Below are positions 16,490-24,368 of a stretch of DNA of 64,000 nt, piece after piece. The position numbers were made by a program, and so were the translations under genes. Source of the stretch: SKLM01 sp964542755. GTDB lineage: Bacteria > Chloroflexota > Anaerolineae > B4-G1. How positions within the stretch are numbered: position 1 is the first letter of the stretch; each line of letters opens with the position of its first letter. The stretch is from the NCBI GenBank assembly GCA_964542755.1, contig CAZIWL010000007.1, positions 4,967 to 68,966 on the forward strand. Direction: 5' to 3'. Under the pieces are notes generated by a model that saw only the letters and a program-made list of their open reading frames with translations, was not told where the DNA came from and made no database searches.

Positions 16490-16999
16490 GTGACTGAACA
16501 GACTTTGGACATTGCTGACGGGAGAATCGTCTGCCTCGACTACACGCTCCGCCTCGAAGATGATGAGGTCGTCGACACGTCTGAGGACCGAGAACCGATC
16601 GAGTTCGTGCAGGGACAGCGGCAGATCGTACCCGGACTTGAGGATGCGCTCTACGGTATGGAGGTGGGCGACGAGAAGAGCGTGGTCGTGGAACCGGCTG
16701 AAGGATACGGCGAGAGGAATCCAGAAGCCAGCCAGGACGTGCCGCGGGACGCGTTCCAGGAGGACGTGGAGCTCGAAGCCGGCATGCCGATCCAGGTTTC
16801 GGATGGGTCAGGACGCACAGCCACGGCTTTCGTCGCGGAGGTCGGAGACGATTCCGTGAAGCTTGACTTCAACCACCCGCTGGCGGGTGAGACGCTCCAC
16901 TTCGAGGTGGAGGTGGTAGACGTTCGGGAAGCGAGTGCCGCAGATCTGATGGGCGGCTGTGGAACGTGCGGCGGCTGTTCAAGCGACTCCTGCTGCTGA
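16490..16999 (+). CDS. slyD: SlyD-type FKBP peptidyl-prolyl cis-trans isomerase
   Basis: This 169-residue cytoplasmic folding helper catalyses cis-trans isomerisation of proline peptide bonds. The split FKBP domain is visible: the first half about residues 8-72 (VCLDYTLRLEDDEVVDTS, IVPGLEDALYGMEVGDEKSV), an inserted IF chaperone domain about 73-125, and the return segment with the hallmark NHPLAGETLHFEVEV near 126-140. The C-terminus is a cysteine-rich tail (GGCGTCGGCSSDSCC) with five cysteines, probably binding metal in place of the histidine-rich tail of E. coli SlyD. The start is GTG with AAAGGA upstream. It is a lone plus-strand gene with its own promoter and a terminator-bearing leader. 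Confidence 0.9.
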   Translation: MTEQTLDIADGRIVCLDYTLRLEDDEVVDTSEDREPIEFVQGQRQIVPGLEDALYGMEVGDEKSVVVEPAEGYGERNPEASQDVPRDAFQEDVELEAGMPIQVSDGSGRTATAFVAEVGDDSVKLDFNHPLAGETLHFEVEVVDVREASAADLMGGCGTCGGCSSDSCC

Positions 17000-17026
17000 A
17001 CTCCGCGCGCAGACAGACCAAGAAGG

Positions 17027-17059
17027 GAGAAGGCCCGGCCATGTCCGCCGGGCCTTCTC
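17027..17059. terminator. strong 13-bp hairpin between slyD and the glycyl radical enzyme gene
   Basis: A perfect 13-base-pair stem (17027-17039 with 17047-17059; arms GAGAAGGCCCGGC and its complement) has a seven-base loop. It sits 28 bases after the plus-strand stop and 62 bases after the minus-strand stop, so it can serve both convergent genes. No T-tract follows on either strand. Confidence 0.55.
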
Positions 17060-17120
17060 ACATGGAGGCATGCGACGGGTTTCGGGGCCGAGGACCGCGC
17101 CGCGGCTCAAGCCGCATGGT

Positions 17121-19487
17121 CTAGAATCCCTTGTGCTCGGTCCGGGCGATGATCTCATCCTGCAGGGCCCGGCTCAGGTCACAGAAGTAGTCGCTGTACC
17201 CTGCCACGCGCACGATCAGGTCCCGGTAGTCGTCAGGGTGCTCCTGGGCCGCTCGCAGCGTCTCCGCATCCACCACGTTGAACTGAATATGGTGCCCATC
17301 TAGATTGAAGTACGTGCGGATCAACCGGGCAAACTTGTCCAAGCCGTCATCGCCCTCCAGCACCTGTGGCGTGAACTTCTGATTGAACAGGGTACCGCCC
17401 GTTCGAACGTGATCCATCTTGGTGACAGATCTTATGACCGCCGTCGGTCCCTTGCGGTCGGCTCCCTGGACCGGTGAGATTCCTTCGGAGATAGGGCTGC
17501 CGCCCCTCCGACCGTCGGGCAAGGCGCCCACAACCGAGCCGAAGTAGACGTGTACCGTCGTGGGCAGCATGTTCACCCGGTAGGTGCCGCCGCGCGGTGT
17601 CGGTCGCCCGTCGACGGCGTTGAAATACGCCTCGAAGACGGCGACCATCACGGCGTCTGCGTAATCGTCGTCGTTGCCGTATTTGGGGGTCCGGTTTAGA
17701 AGCTGTTGCCGGAACCGTTCGCTGCCGCCGAAATCCTCCTGGAGCGCCCGTAGGAGCTCACCCATGGAGAGCGTCTGTTGGTCAAAGACGTGGTACTTCA
17801 CGGCAGTCAAGGCGTCACTCATCGTGCCCAGTCCGACGCCCTGGATGTAGTTGGTGTTATAGCGCGTCCCCCCGTCGTGGTAGTCTCTGCCCCTCGCCAC
17901 GCAATCGTCCGTCAGAAGGGAGAGGAACGGAGCCGGTAGTTCGCGAGCGAAGAGCCGCTCGATCACATTGTTGCCCCGGACCTTGACGTCGATGAAGTAC
18001 TGGAGCTGCTTTCGGTAGGCGTCGAAGAGCTCTTCGAAGGTCTCAAAGGTTGTCGGATCACCCGTCGACAGGCCGATCACATCTCCGGTCCTTGGATCAA
18101 CCCCATTGTTGAGTGTGATCTCGAGGACCTTGGGCATATTGAAATAGCCGGTTAGGATGTAGCTCTCTTTGCCGAAGGCCCCCGCCTCGACGCAGCCGCT
18201 CGTACCTCCCGCTCGGGCATCCTCGATCGACTTTCCTTGCCTCACCAGCTCCTGAACGATTAAGTCACAGTTGAACACGTCGGGCTTGCCCATTCCTTGA
18301 CGGATTACCCGGCAAGTGTGGTCGAGGAATCCCCTGGGGCTCTTCTTGCTGATCTGGACCGATGGGTTGGGCTGCACCTGACGCATCGTTGCGATCACGT
18401 CTAGCATCAGGTGTGAGAGCTCGTTGGAGCCGTCGGAGCCATCCTGCCTCAGCCCGCCGAGGTTGATCTGCACGAAATCGGTGTACGTGCCGCTTTCCTC
18501 GGCCGTCACGCCTACTTTGGGCGGGGCCGGCTGATTGTCGAACTTGATCCAAAGGCACTGGAGCAATTCCTCGGCCTCTTCGCGTGTCAATGTGCCCGCG
18601 TCGACGTCCCGACGGTAGAACGGAAAGAGGTGTTGATCCAGATGCCCGGGACAGAACGCATCCCACGGATTCAACTCAGTGGTGACTCCGAGGTGCACGA
18701 ACCAGTAGTACTGGATCGCCTCCCAGAAACTACGCGGCCCGTGCGCGGGGACGTGTCTGCAGATCGCGGCGATGCGGTCCAATTCCGCCCTCCGATCAGG
18801 GTCATTCTCCTGGCTGGCGAGCTCGATAGCCAGATCCGCGTGACGCTCCGCGAATCGAACCAGGGCATCCGCACAGATCCGCATAGCCGTCAACTCTTCC
18901 TGCTTGTCGTAGGCCTCTGGGTCGCCCAGGTAGTCGAGACCCCTCAGCTGCTGCGTGATCTCCCGCTTGAAGTCGAGCATCCCCTTGCTGTATATCTTAT
19001 CGTCGTGGACAGTGTGCCCCGGGGAGCGCTGCTCCATGAACTCGGTGAAGACCCCCGCTTCGTAAGCGGCCTTCCACGCCTCGGTCATCTCACCGAATAT
19101 CCTGTCTCGCATCGACCGACCCTCCCAGAAGGGAATGATCGTGTCGCGGTAGACCCTCTTGGCGTCGTCGCTGACGGCGAAGGACGTCTTCTCCCGTGAG
19201 TCGAGAATATCGAGGTCTTCCATGGAGTGGCAGCAGAGCTCTGGGTACGTGGGGGCTGCCTTCGGGCGGGGGCCTTTCTCTCCCACGATCAGCTCGTCTG
19301 GCGCGATTATGATCGTCTTCCTGTCCATCAGATGACGGAAGGCCAGCGCACGCTCCACCGGCGTCGACAACGGTCGTCGCTGTTCTTTGTAGAACGCCGT
19401 CAGGAGCTCGGCCCGTTCGGCTGAGAGCGCGGTGACAGCCTCGCGGCTCTGCTCCCTCAGTCGACAAACTCGTTCAGTCATTTCCAT
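17121..19487 (-). CDS. hypD: glycyl radical enzyme, trans-4-hydroxy-L-proline dehydratase
   Basis: This 788-residue PFL-like glycyl radical enzyme has the thiyl cysteine C432 in GTSGCVEAG and the radical glycine G763 in RVAGYSDYF. It removes water from trans-4-hydroxy-L-proline to give 1-pyrroline-5-carboxylate, without oxygen. With a constant offset of -2 it keeps every residue I recall as active in Clostridioides difficile HypD: F150, H158, D276, S332, F338, C432, E434, Y448, T643 and G763. It lacks the patterns of pyruvate formate-lyase (adjacent cysteines) and fits HypD better than choline lyase or glycerol dehydratase. The activase gene lies 83 bases upstream and the hydroxyproline epimerase next. 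No pyrroline-5-carboxylate reductase gene is in the window. The ATG follows GGGAGGG at eight bases. Confidence 0.9.
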   Translation of the reverse strand: MEMTERVCRLREQSREAVTALSAERAELLTAFYKEQRRPLSTPVERALAFRHLMDRKTIIIAPDELIVGEKGPRPKAAPTYPELCCHSMEDLDILDSREKTSFAVSDDAKRVYRDTIIPFWEGRSMRDRIFGEMTEAWKAAYEAGVFTEFMEQRSPGHTVHDDKIYSKGMLDFKREITQQLRGLDYLGDPEAYDKQEELTAMRICADALVRFAERHADLAIELASQENDPDRRAELDRIAAICRHVPAHGPRSFWEAIQYYWFVHLGVTTELNPWDAFCPGHLDQHLFPFYRRDVDAGTLTREEAEELLQCLWIKFDNQPAPPKVGVTAEESGTYTDFVQINLGGLRQDGSDGSNELSHLMLDVIATMRQVQPNPSVQISKKSPRGFLDHTCRVIRQGMGKPDVFNCDLIVQELVRQGKSIEDARAGGTSGCVEAGAFGKESYILTGYFNMPKVLEITLNNGVDPRTGDVIGLSTGDPTTFETFEELFDAYRKQLQYFIDVKVRGNNVIERLFARELPAPFLSLLTDDCVARGRDYHDGGTRYNTNYIQGVGLGTMSDALTAVKYHVFDQQTLSMGELLRALQEDFGGSERFRQQLLNRTPKYGNDDDYADAVMVAVFEAYFNAVDGRPTPRGGTYRVNMLPTTVHVYFGSVVGALPDGRRGGSPISEGISPVQGADRKGPTAVIRSVTKMDHVRTGGTLFNQKFTPQVLEGDDGLDKFARLIRTYFNLDGHHIQFNVVDAETLRAAQEHPDDYRDLIVRVAGYSDYFCDLSRALQDEIIARTEHKGF

Positions 19488-19570
19488 AGGCTCGGCCCTC
19501 CCAATACGTGGGGCAGATGTCGCCCCCCGTTAGATCTTAGACGTGGCAGCTTGCTCTCTCACTATCTAAC

Positions 19571-20473
19571 CTATCCGGGCATCACGTTCAAACCCCGGGA
19601 CCGTAGACGCTCCCGGACCTCTTCAATCCTCTCCGGCCCGGGCGGTTGGATCTCTGGCATAGGACAATGCTTGCCCAACCGCTCATACTTATCGCGCCCG
19701 ATCTCATGATACGGCAACACGTCAATTCCATCAAGGGCCGGAAGGCTGAGGGCGAGGGTGCCGATGGCGCGAAGACTCGACTCATCCTCGTTGATTCCCG
19801 GTATCAGCGGCACACGTAGAAGGATGTGCTCACCGTGCTGGGAGAGTGCACGCAGGTTTGCCAGGATGCGCTCGTTGGACACACCCGTGACCTCCCGGTG
19901 GCGCTGGTCGTCAACCAGTTTCAGATCGTACAGGAAAAGGTCCACGTCCTCCCGCAGCTCATCAAGCACAGTCCAGGGTCCAAAGCCGCAGGTGTCCAGA
20001 CAGGTGTGAACCCCCTCTCGGCGGCAAGCCGCCAGGAGACCGCGCAAAAAGTCCGGCTGGGACAGCGGTTCACCCCCTGAAAACGTGACGCCACCCTCGG
20101 ACGTATCATAGAAAGGTGCGTCACGCAGGATCTCGTCCACCACCTCGCCGACGGTCATCTCCCGGCCCACCATCTCACGTGCCTCGGCGTAGCAGACCTC
20201 GACACAGGCCCCGCAGCGGGTGCAGCGCCTCCTGTCCGTGGTCATGTCACACTCATCGGATGCGATAGCGCCCTGCTTGCAGACAGCGACACAGGCCTGG
20301 CATCCGATACACCGTCCAGGGCGCAGGATCAGCTCCGGCGCGAGTAACTGTCCCTCGGGGTTATGACACCACCAGCAGTGCAGGGGGCAACCCTTGAGAA
20401 ACACCGTGGTCCGAATCCCCGGGCCGTCGTGTATCGAGAACTTCTTGATGTCAAAGACGATTCCGCTCAACAT
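19571..20473 (-). CDS. glycyl radical enzyme activase (radical SAM)
   Basis: This 300-residue radical SAM enzyme uses S-adenosylmethionine and a 4Fe-4S cluster to place the glycyl radical on its partner. The cluster ligands are C29, C33 and C36 (GCPLHCWWCHNPE), preceded by the usual GPGIRTTVFLKG. An inserted ferredoxin domain holds two further 4Fe-4S motifs (C55/58/61/65 and C84/87/90/94), as in activases of HypD, choline lyase and glycerol dehydratase but not PflA. SGGEPL marks the SAM-binding strand. It precedes the dehydratase gene by 83 bases, so it is almost certainly its activator (HypE role). A terminator-like hairpin sits 139 bases upstream of its start, so it may have its own promoter. 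Confidence 0.92.
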   Translation of the reverse strand: MLSGIVFDIKKFSIHDGPGIRTTVFLKGCPLHCWWCHNPEGQLLAPELILRPGRCIGCQACVAVCKQGAIASDECDMTTDRRRCTRCGACVEVCYAEAREMVGREMTVGEVVDEILRDAPFYDTSEGGVTFSGGEPLSQPDFLRGLLAACRREGVHTCLDTCGFGPWTVLDELREDVDLFLYDLKLVDDQRHREVTGVSNERILANLRALSQHGEHILLRVPLIPGINEDESSLRAIGTLALSLPALDGIDVLPYHEIGRDKYERLGKHCPMPEIQPPGPERIEEVRERLRSRGLNVMPG

Positions 20474-20611
20474 GACCTCAGTCCCTGGTGCCCCAAACCT
20501 CCTTGCTCAGAACCGGGCGGCGACAGCCAGCTTGTCGGAGTCTTCGCTGGCCCCCTCAGCAGCACGGGGGCTGCGCAGGTGTCGAAGGGCCATCCGATCC
20601 ATCAAAGCGAA

Positions 20612-20637
20612 ACCGCCAGACTGGTTGATCTGGCGGT
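20612..20637 (-). terminator. hairpin after the epimerase gene
   Basis: ACCGCCAGA (20612-20620) pairs with TCTGGCGGT (20629-20637) over an eight-base loop. On the minus strand the hairpin is followed by TTTCGCTTTG, a moderately T-rich tract. It may end or thin out the Liv-epimerase transcript before the activase gene. Confidence 0.55.
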
Positions 20638-20692
20638 GTAGGGTCCTCTCCTATCTCGTCCGGCAGGCATGTGGAACCCGGGGCCCGATGCC

Positions 20693-21706
20693 CTACGGGG
20701 ATCCTCCCTCCAGCAAGAAGCCGGACTTGAGCGGATCGTCACGGTCCACGACGAAGTGCTGGAAGCCTGTCACGTAGGCTCGACCGGCAATCTCGGGTAT
20801 CACCGCGTCGAAGGTTCCTACTTTCGTCTCTCGGAGCAGGCGGCCCGTGAAGCGCGTGCCCAAAATGCTCTCGTTCACAAAAGGCTCGTCCAGCCCGAGA
20901 TGTCCCTTCGCGTACAATGCCGCCATCTTGGCGCTCGTTCCGGTGCCACACGGGGACCGGTCCGCCTGCGACTCGCCGAAGATGACGACGTTGCGGCAGT
21001 CCACGTCGTCTTGTGGTCTGTCCTCATAGATCTCCACCAGGTCGATAGCGTCGATGTGGGGAGCCGTGGGATGGACCACGTCGAGCTGCTCGTTGACCGC
21101 TGTCAGGATCTCCATGCCCTTGGCCGTGAGCTCTGCGAGGTTGGCCCGCTCCACTGGAAGGCCCAACTCCCCGGCGGGCACGAGGGCGAAGAAGTTCCCT
21201 CCAAATGACACGTCCACCGTCAACCGACCCGAAGAGAGCTCAAGCTCGAGATCGTGCCGGTACAGGAAGGCGGGCACATTCTCCACCGCGATTTCGCCAA
21301 CTCGACCGTCTTCCACCTGAGCACGGGCGCGTACCAGCCCTGCGGGTGTGTCCAGCACGACGTCTGTCTCTGGCTCCTCGGCGGGGACGACGCCCGTTGC
21401 GAGTGCAGCGGCCACGGCCCCGATGGAGCCGTGCCCGCACATTGCCAGATAACCCCCTGTGTCCATGAAAACCACGCCTAGATCTGCTTCGGGGGAGGCC
21501 GGCGCCATCAGAATGGCGCCGAACATGTCTGCATGCCCGCGAGGTTCGTGCAAGAGCGTAGTACGGATGGTGTCGTATGCTTGCTGAAGCCGCTCGCGCC
21601 TTTCCGCCATGGTGCCGGGCAGGAACGGAACGCCGCCGACAACTACGCGGGTCGGCTCACCCGCTGTGTGTGTGTCGACGGTGGTGAACACGTGCTCGTA
21701 CGTCAT
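20693..21706 (-). CDS. 4-hydroxyproline 2-epimerase (proline racemase family)
   Basis: This 337-residue cofactor-independent epimerase inverts C2 of trans-4-hydroxy-L-proline to give cis-4-hydroxy-D-proline. Both catalytic cysteines are present, C90 in LAMCGHGSIG and C253 in SPCGTGTSAK; trans-3-hydroxyproline dehydratases of this family lack the first. The N-terminus has the usual DTHTAGEPTR and EPRGHADMFGA. The start taken is the ATG that overlaps the LivG stop (ATGA); an ATG two codons earlier is possible. It lies at the end of the Liv transporter cluster and before the activase and dehydratase genes. Proline racemase activity cannot be excluded, but the neighbours favour hydroxyproline. 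Confidence 0.9.
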   Translation of the reverse strand: MTYEHVFTTVDTHTAGEPTRVVVGGVPFLPGTMAERRERLQQAYDTIRTTLLHEPRGHADMFGAILMAPASPEADLGVVFMDTGGYLAMCGHGSIGAVAAALATGVVPAEEPETDVVLDTPAGLVRARAQVEDGRVGEIAVENVPAFLYRHDLELELSSGRLTVDVSFGGNFFALVPAGELGLPVERANLAELTAKGMEILTAVNEQLDVVHPTAPHIDAIDLVEIYEDRPQDDVDCRNVVIFGESQADRSPCGTGTSAKMAALYAKGHLGLDEPFVNESILGTRFTGRLLRETKVGTFDAVIPEIAGRAYVTGFQHFVVDRDDPLKSGFLLEGGSP

Positions 21707-22482
21707 TCCCACTCCCTGCTTCCCGAGGCGGCGTCCCCACCCAGGTACGCCTCAATCACGTGGGGATCGTTCTGCACGGCCGTCGGCTCTCCGGAGGCAA
21801 TCACTTTTCCTGCGTCGAGAACGTAGACGTACTCGCAGACGCCGCTGATCACGCGCATCTTGTGCTCGACGATCATCATCGTCTTCCCTTCAGCATGGAT
21901 GTCCTTGAGGAGCTCCATGATCTGATCCGTGAGGGCTAGATCGACGCCCGCTGTGGGCTCGTCCAACAGGAGGAGGTCGGCGTCGGTCATCAGGGTCTGA
22001 GCGATGGCCAGAAGCTTGACCTGACCTCCGGACAGACTTCCGGTTACCTCATCTCGCTGATCCAGGAGCCCCACCCGGTCCAGCAACGCCTCGGCCCGCT
22101 CGATTTGCTGCTTGCCCTGACGCCGAACGGCAGGCCAACGCAACAGGACTGCCAGGGGATTCTCCCCCGTCAGCCGCTGACCAGCCACCAGCATGTTTTC
22201 CATCACGGTCATGTCCCGAGGAACCTGTGGGATCTGGAAGGAGCGAACCATGCCGCGATTGGCAATGCTGTGGGGAGGGAGATCGCCGATGGAGTTGCCC
22301 CGGAGCTCCACGGTGCCCCTGTCCTGCTCGTAGAAACCCGTGATCACATTGAAGAGCGTTGTCTTGCCCGACCCGTTCGGCCCAATAAGGCCCGTGATGG
22401 ACCCCTCTTTGACGCTGAGAGAGACAGCGCTCAAGGCCTGAAGGCCGCCGAACGCCTTGTGGATATCGTTGATTTCTAGCAT
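21703..22482 (-). CDS. livG: branched-chain-type amino acid ABC transporter ATPase LivG
   Basis: This 259-residue ATPase has Walker A GPNGSGKTT (about 34-42), the signature LSGGQ (about 151-155) and Walker B LLLLDEPTAGVD (about 172-183). The C-terminal extension typical of LivG (EAYLGGD) is present. It drives import through the LivH-LivM channel on the inner face of the membrane. The start ATG shares one base with the LivM stop (TGATG), so translation is coupled. In this setting the transporter most likely brings in hydroxyproline or a related imino acid; that substrate call is from context alone. Confidence 0.92.
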   Translation of the reverse strand: MLEINDIHKAFGGLQALSAVSLSVKEGSITGLIGPNGSGKTTLFNVITGFYEQDRGTVELRGNSIGDLPPHSIANRGMVRSFQIPQVPRDMTVMENMLVAGQRLTGENPLAVLLRWPAVRRQGKQQIERAEALLDRVGLLDQRDEVTGSLSGGQVKLLAIAQTLMTDADLLLLDEPTAGVDLALTDQIMELLKDIHAEGKTMMIVEHKMRVISGVCEYVYVLDAGKVIASGEPTAVQNDPHVIEAYLGGDAASGSREWE

Positions 22483-23393
22483 CAGCTGCCTCCCTCCTCT
22501 TTCCCATAGGAGACCACGTGCCTACGCTCTGGAAGGATGCCCTGTGGTCGCGCCACGACAAACCCGATCGTCAAGACACCTATCGACAGCGTCCGCAAGG
22601 CGGCCACGAGGCTGCTGGGTAGGTAGAGGTAGTCCTTGAGGAGTCGCGTCGAGGTATTGAGCAAGGTGATGACAAGAGCACCAAGGAGGACTCCTTTTGC
22701 ATTGCCCGAACCACCGACGATCATCATCGTCCAGATCAAGAACGTCACATCGGGTGCAAACGTCTCAGGACTGATGAAGGTGATGTAGTGCGCGTATAGA
22801 CTTCCACCCAGAGCTGCCACCAGGCCGCCGACGATCATCGCCAGGGCCTTGAAGCGGAAGACGTCCTTGCCCAAGGCCTCCATGAGATCCTCCGCCTCGC
22901 GGAGGCCGCGCAGGACCCTCCCAAAGGGCGAGCGGTTCAGTCGCTCCAGGGCGAAGTAGACTGCCGCCAGGCAGACCACCACGAACACGAGATAGAAGAG
23001 GGTGTAACTGTCGCCGAAGAGCGAGGAGAGCGGGCGAGGGATGCCGCGAATTCCGAACGGGCCCTCAGCCAGCCATTTCTCGTTGTTCACGAAAAGGCGC
23101 AGGCTCTCGGCCGCTGCGATGCTCACGATCGCCCAGTAATCGGCCCTCAGGTTGTGGGAGGGCAGGGCGATGATTAACGCGAAGATCGACGAGACGACCA
23201 TACCGGCAAGCACCCCGAAGACAAAGGGCACGCCCGCCATGTACATCATCGCCGATGTGTATGCTCCGATCAGCATGAAAGCCGCTTGACCGAAGTTGGA
23301 GAGACCCGTCAGGCCGACCTGGAAGTTCAGGCTGAGGGCTACGATGGCGAAGATACCCGTCATAACCAGGAAATGAATCAGAAATGCTAGCAC
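22482..23393 (-). CDS. livM: branched-chain-type amino acid ABC transporter permease LivM
   Basis: This protein of about 303 residues has eight or nine hydrophobic helices and the LivM pattern (VGLTGLSNFGQAAFMLIGAY near the N-terminus, PFGRVLRGLREAEDLMEALG as the cytoplasmic coupling loop). It forms half of the channel with LivH. The start is set at the GTG of 23393, because AAAGGAG lies seven bases upstream and it follows the LivH stop by one base. An earlier in-frame ATG gives a serine-rich leader with no family likeness. Confidence 0.9.
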   Translation of the reverse strand: MLAFLIHFLVMTGIFAIVALSLNFQVGLTGLSNFGQAAFMLIGAYTSAMMYMAGVPFVFGVLAGMVVSSIFALIIALPSHNLRADYWAIVSIAAAESLRLFVNNEKWLAEGPFGIRGIPRPLSSLFGDSYTLFYLVFVVVCLAAVYFALERLNRSPFGRVLRGLREAEDLMEALGKDVFRFKALAMIVGGLVAALGGSLYAHYITFISPETFAPDVTFLIWTMMIVGGSGNAKGVLLGALVITLLNTSTRLLKDYLYLPSSLVAALRTLSIGVLTIGFVVARPQGILPERRHVVSYGKEEGGS

Positions 23394-23394
23394 G

Positions 23395-24273
23395 TTATGA
23401 CTCCTTTCTTCCCAGGACGCCACTAGGTCGGATGAGGAGGGTGAGGATGAGGACGATGAAGGCCAGTGCGGGCTTGTACCGCACCGGGAACTGGAAACCG
23501 CCGATGTTGATGGCAATGCCAATGTTTTCGGCGGCTGCGAAAATCAGCGATCCAACCATCGCCCCATAGACGTTGCCGATGCCCCCGAGGATGACCACAC
23601 AGAAGGTCGCCAGGAGGATGACCTGGCCCATGCTCGGACGGAGCTGGGTCTCCAGGCCGATCAGGATCCCGCCGATGGCTGCGAAGGCGCACGCAAGGAA
23701 CCAGACGTACAGCACCACGCGTTCGGTGTCGATCCCTGTTGCCTCGGCCAGCTCCCGATTGTCCGAGGTGGCGCGGATCGATCGCCCCAGATTCGTCCGA
23801 TGAAGGAAGAGGTGGAAGCCGAGCATAGCGACGCCGGCGACGACCACGATCAGAATGCGGATCGGGGTCACTGTGGCCCCTAGAATCGTCAGCGGCTCCT
23901 GGACACCCAGGCCGTAGTCCTTAATCTGGCCGCCCCAGAAGACCTGTACCAGGCTGCGGATGCCCTGTGCCAGCCCGATGGATGCGACCATCCGAATGAA
24001 CGCGCTGCTCTCCCGCAGCCATTGGAAGATCGCGCGATCGGTGAGCATGCCCAGAATCCCGGTGATGATGACTGCCAGGACGGCGGCCAGGATGAGGGGC
24101 ATCCCGAGGCCTACGGAGAACAGCAGAGCGAGATAGGCGCCTAACGTGGCGAATGAATTCTGAGCGAAGCTGGCGAAATCGAGAAGATCATACACCAGGG
24201 TCAGACTGATGCCGATCAGAGCTAGCTCGCTGGCTCGAGTCAGGATGTTGAAGATAAGCTGCGTTATTTGCAC
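23395..24273 (-). CDS. livH: branched-chain-type amino acid ABC transporter permease LivH
   Basis: This protein of about 292 residues with eight hydrophobic helices fits LivH (LIGISLTLVYDLLDFASFAQNS, then LGRSIRATSDNRELAEATGID as the coupling loop). The GTG at 24273 is chosen as start because it has GGAGGAGG upstream at the right spacing. Earlier starts run into the hairpin region between this gene and the binding-protein gene. It pairs with LivM to form the translocation path. Confidence 0.9.
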   Translation of the reverse strand: MQITQLIFNILTRASELALIGISLTLVYDLLDFASFAQNSFATLGAYLALLFSVGLGMPLILAAVLAVIITGILGMLTDRAIFQWLRESSAFIRMVASIGLAQGIRSLVQVFWGGQIKDYGLGVQEPLTILGATVTPIRILIVVVAGVAMLGFHLFLHRTNLGRSIRATSDNRELAEATGIDTERVVLYVWFLACAFAAIGGILIGLETQLRPSMGQVILLATFCVVILGGIGNVYGAMVGSLIFAAAENIGIAINIGGFQFPVRYKPALAFIVLILTLLIRPSGVLGRKES

Positions 24274-24325
24274 GTCGACCTCCTCCAAGTCAGGAGCGGG
24301 TTGCAGGGGGATGAGATAGACGACA

Positions 24326-24355
24326 GGGCAGCGCGCCCCGAGGAGCGCGCTGCCC
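24326..24355 (-). promoter_or_regulatory. perfect 11-bp intercistronic hairpin between binding-protein and permease genes
   Basis: GGGCAGCGCGC (24326-24336) pairs perfectly with GCGCGCTGCCC (24345-24355) over an eight-base loop. There is no T-tract. It sits 13 bases after the binding-protein stop. Such hairpins often protect the binding-protein mRNA or reduce transcription into the permease genes, giving excess binding protein. Confidence 0.6.
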
Positions 24356-24368
24356 ACGGCCTTCAGTT

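Noticed and set aside
17121..19487. Pyruvate formate-lyase
   Set aside because: It has a single active-site cysteine followed by VE rather than the paired cysteines of PFL, and its activase has the two extra ferredoxin clusters absent from PflA.
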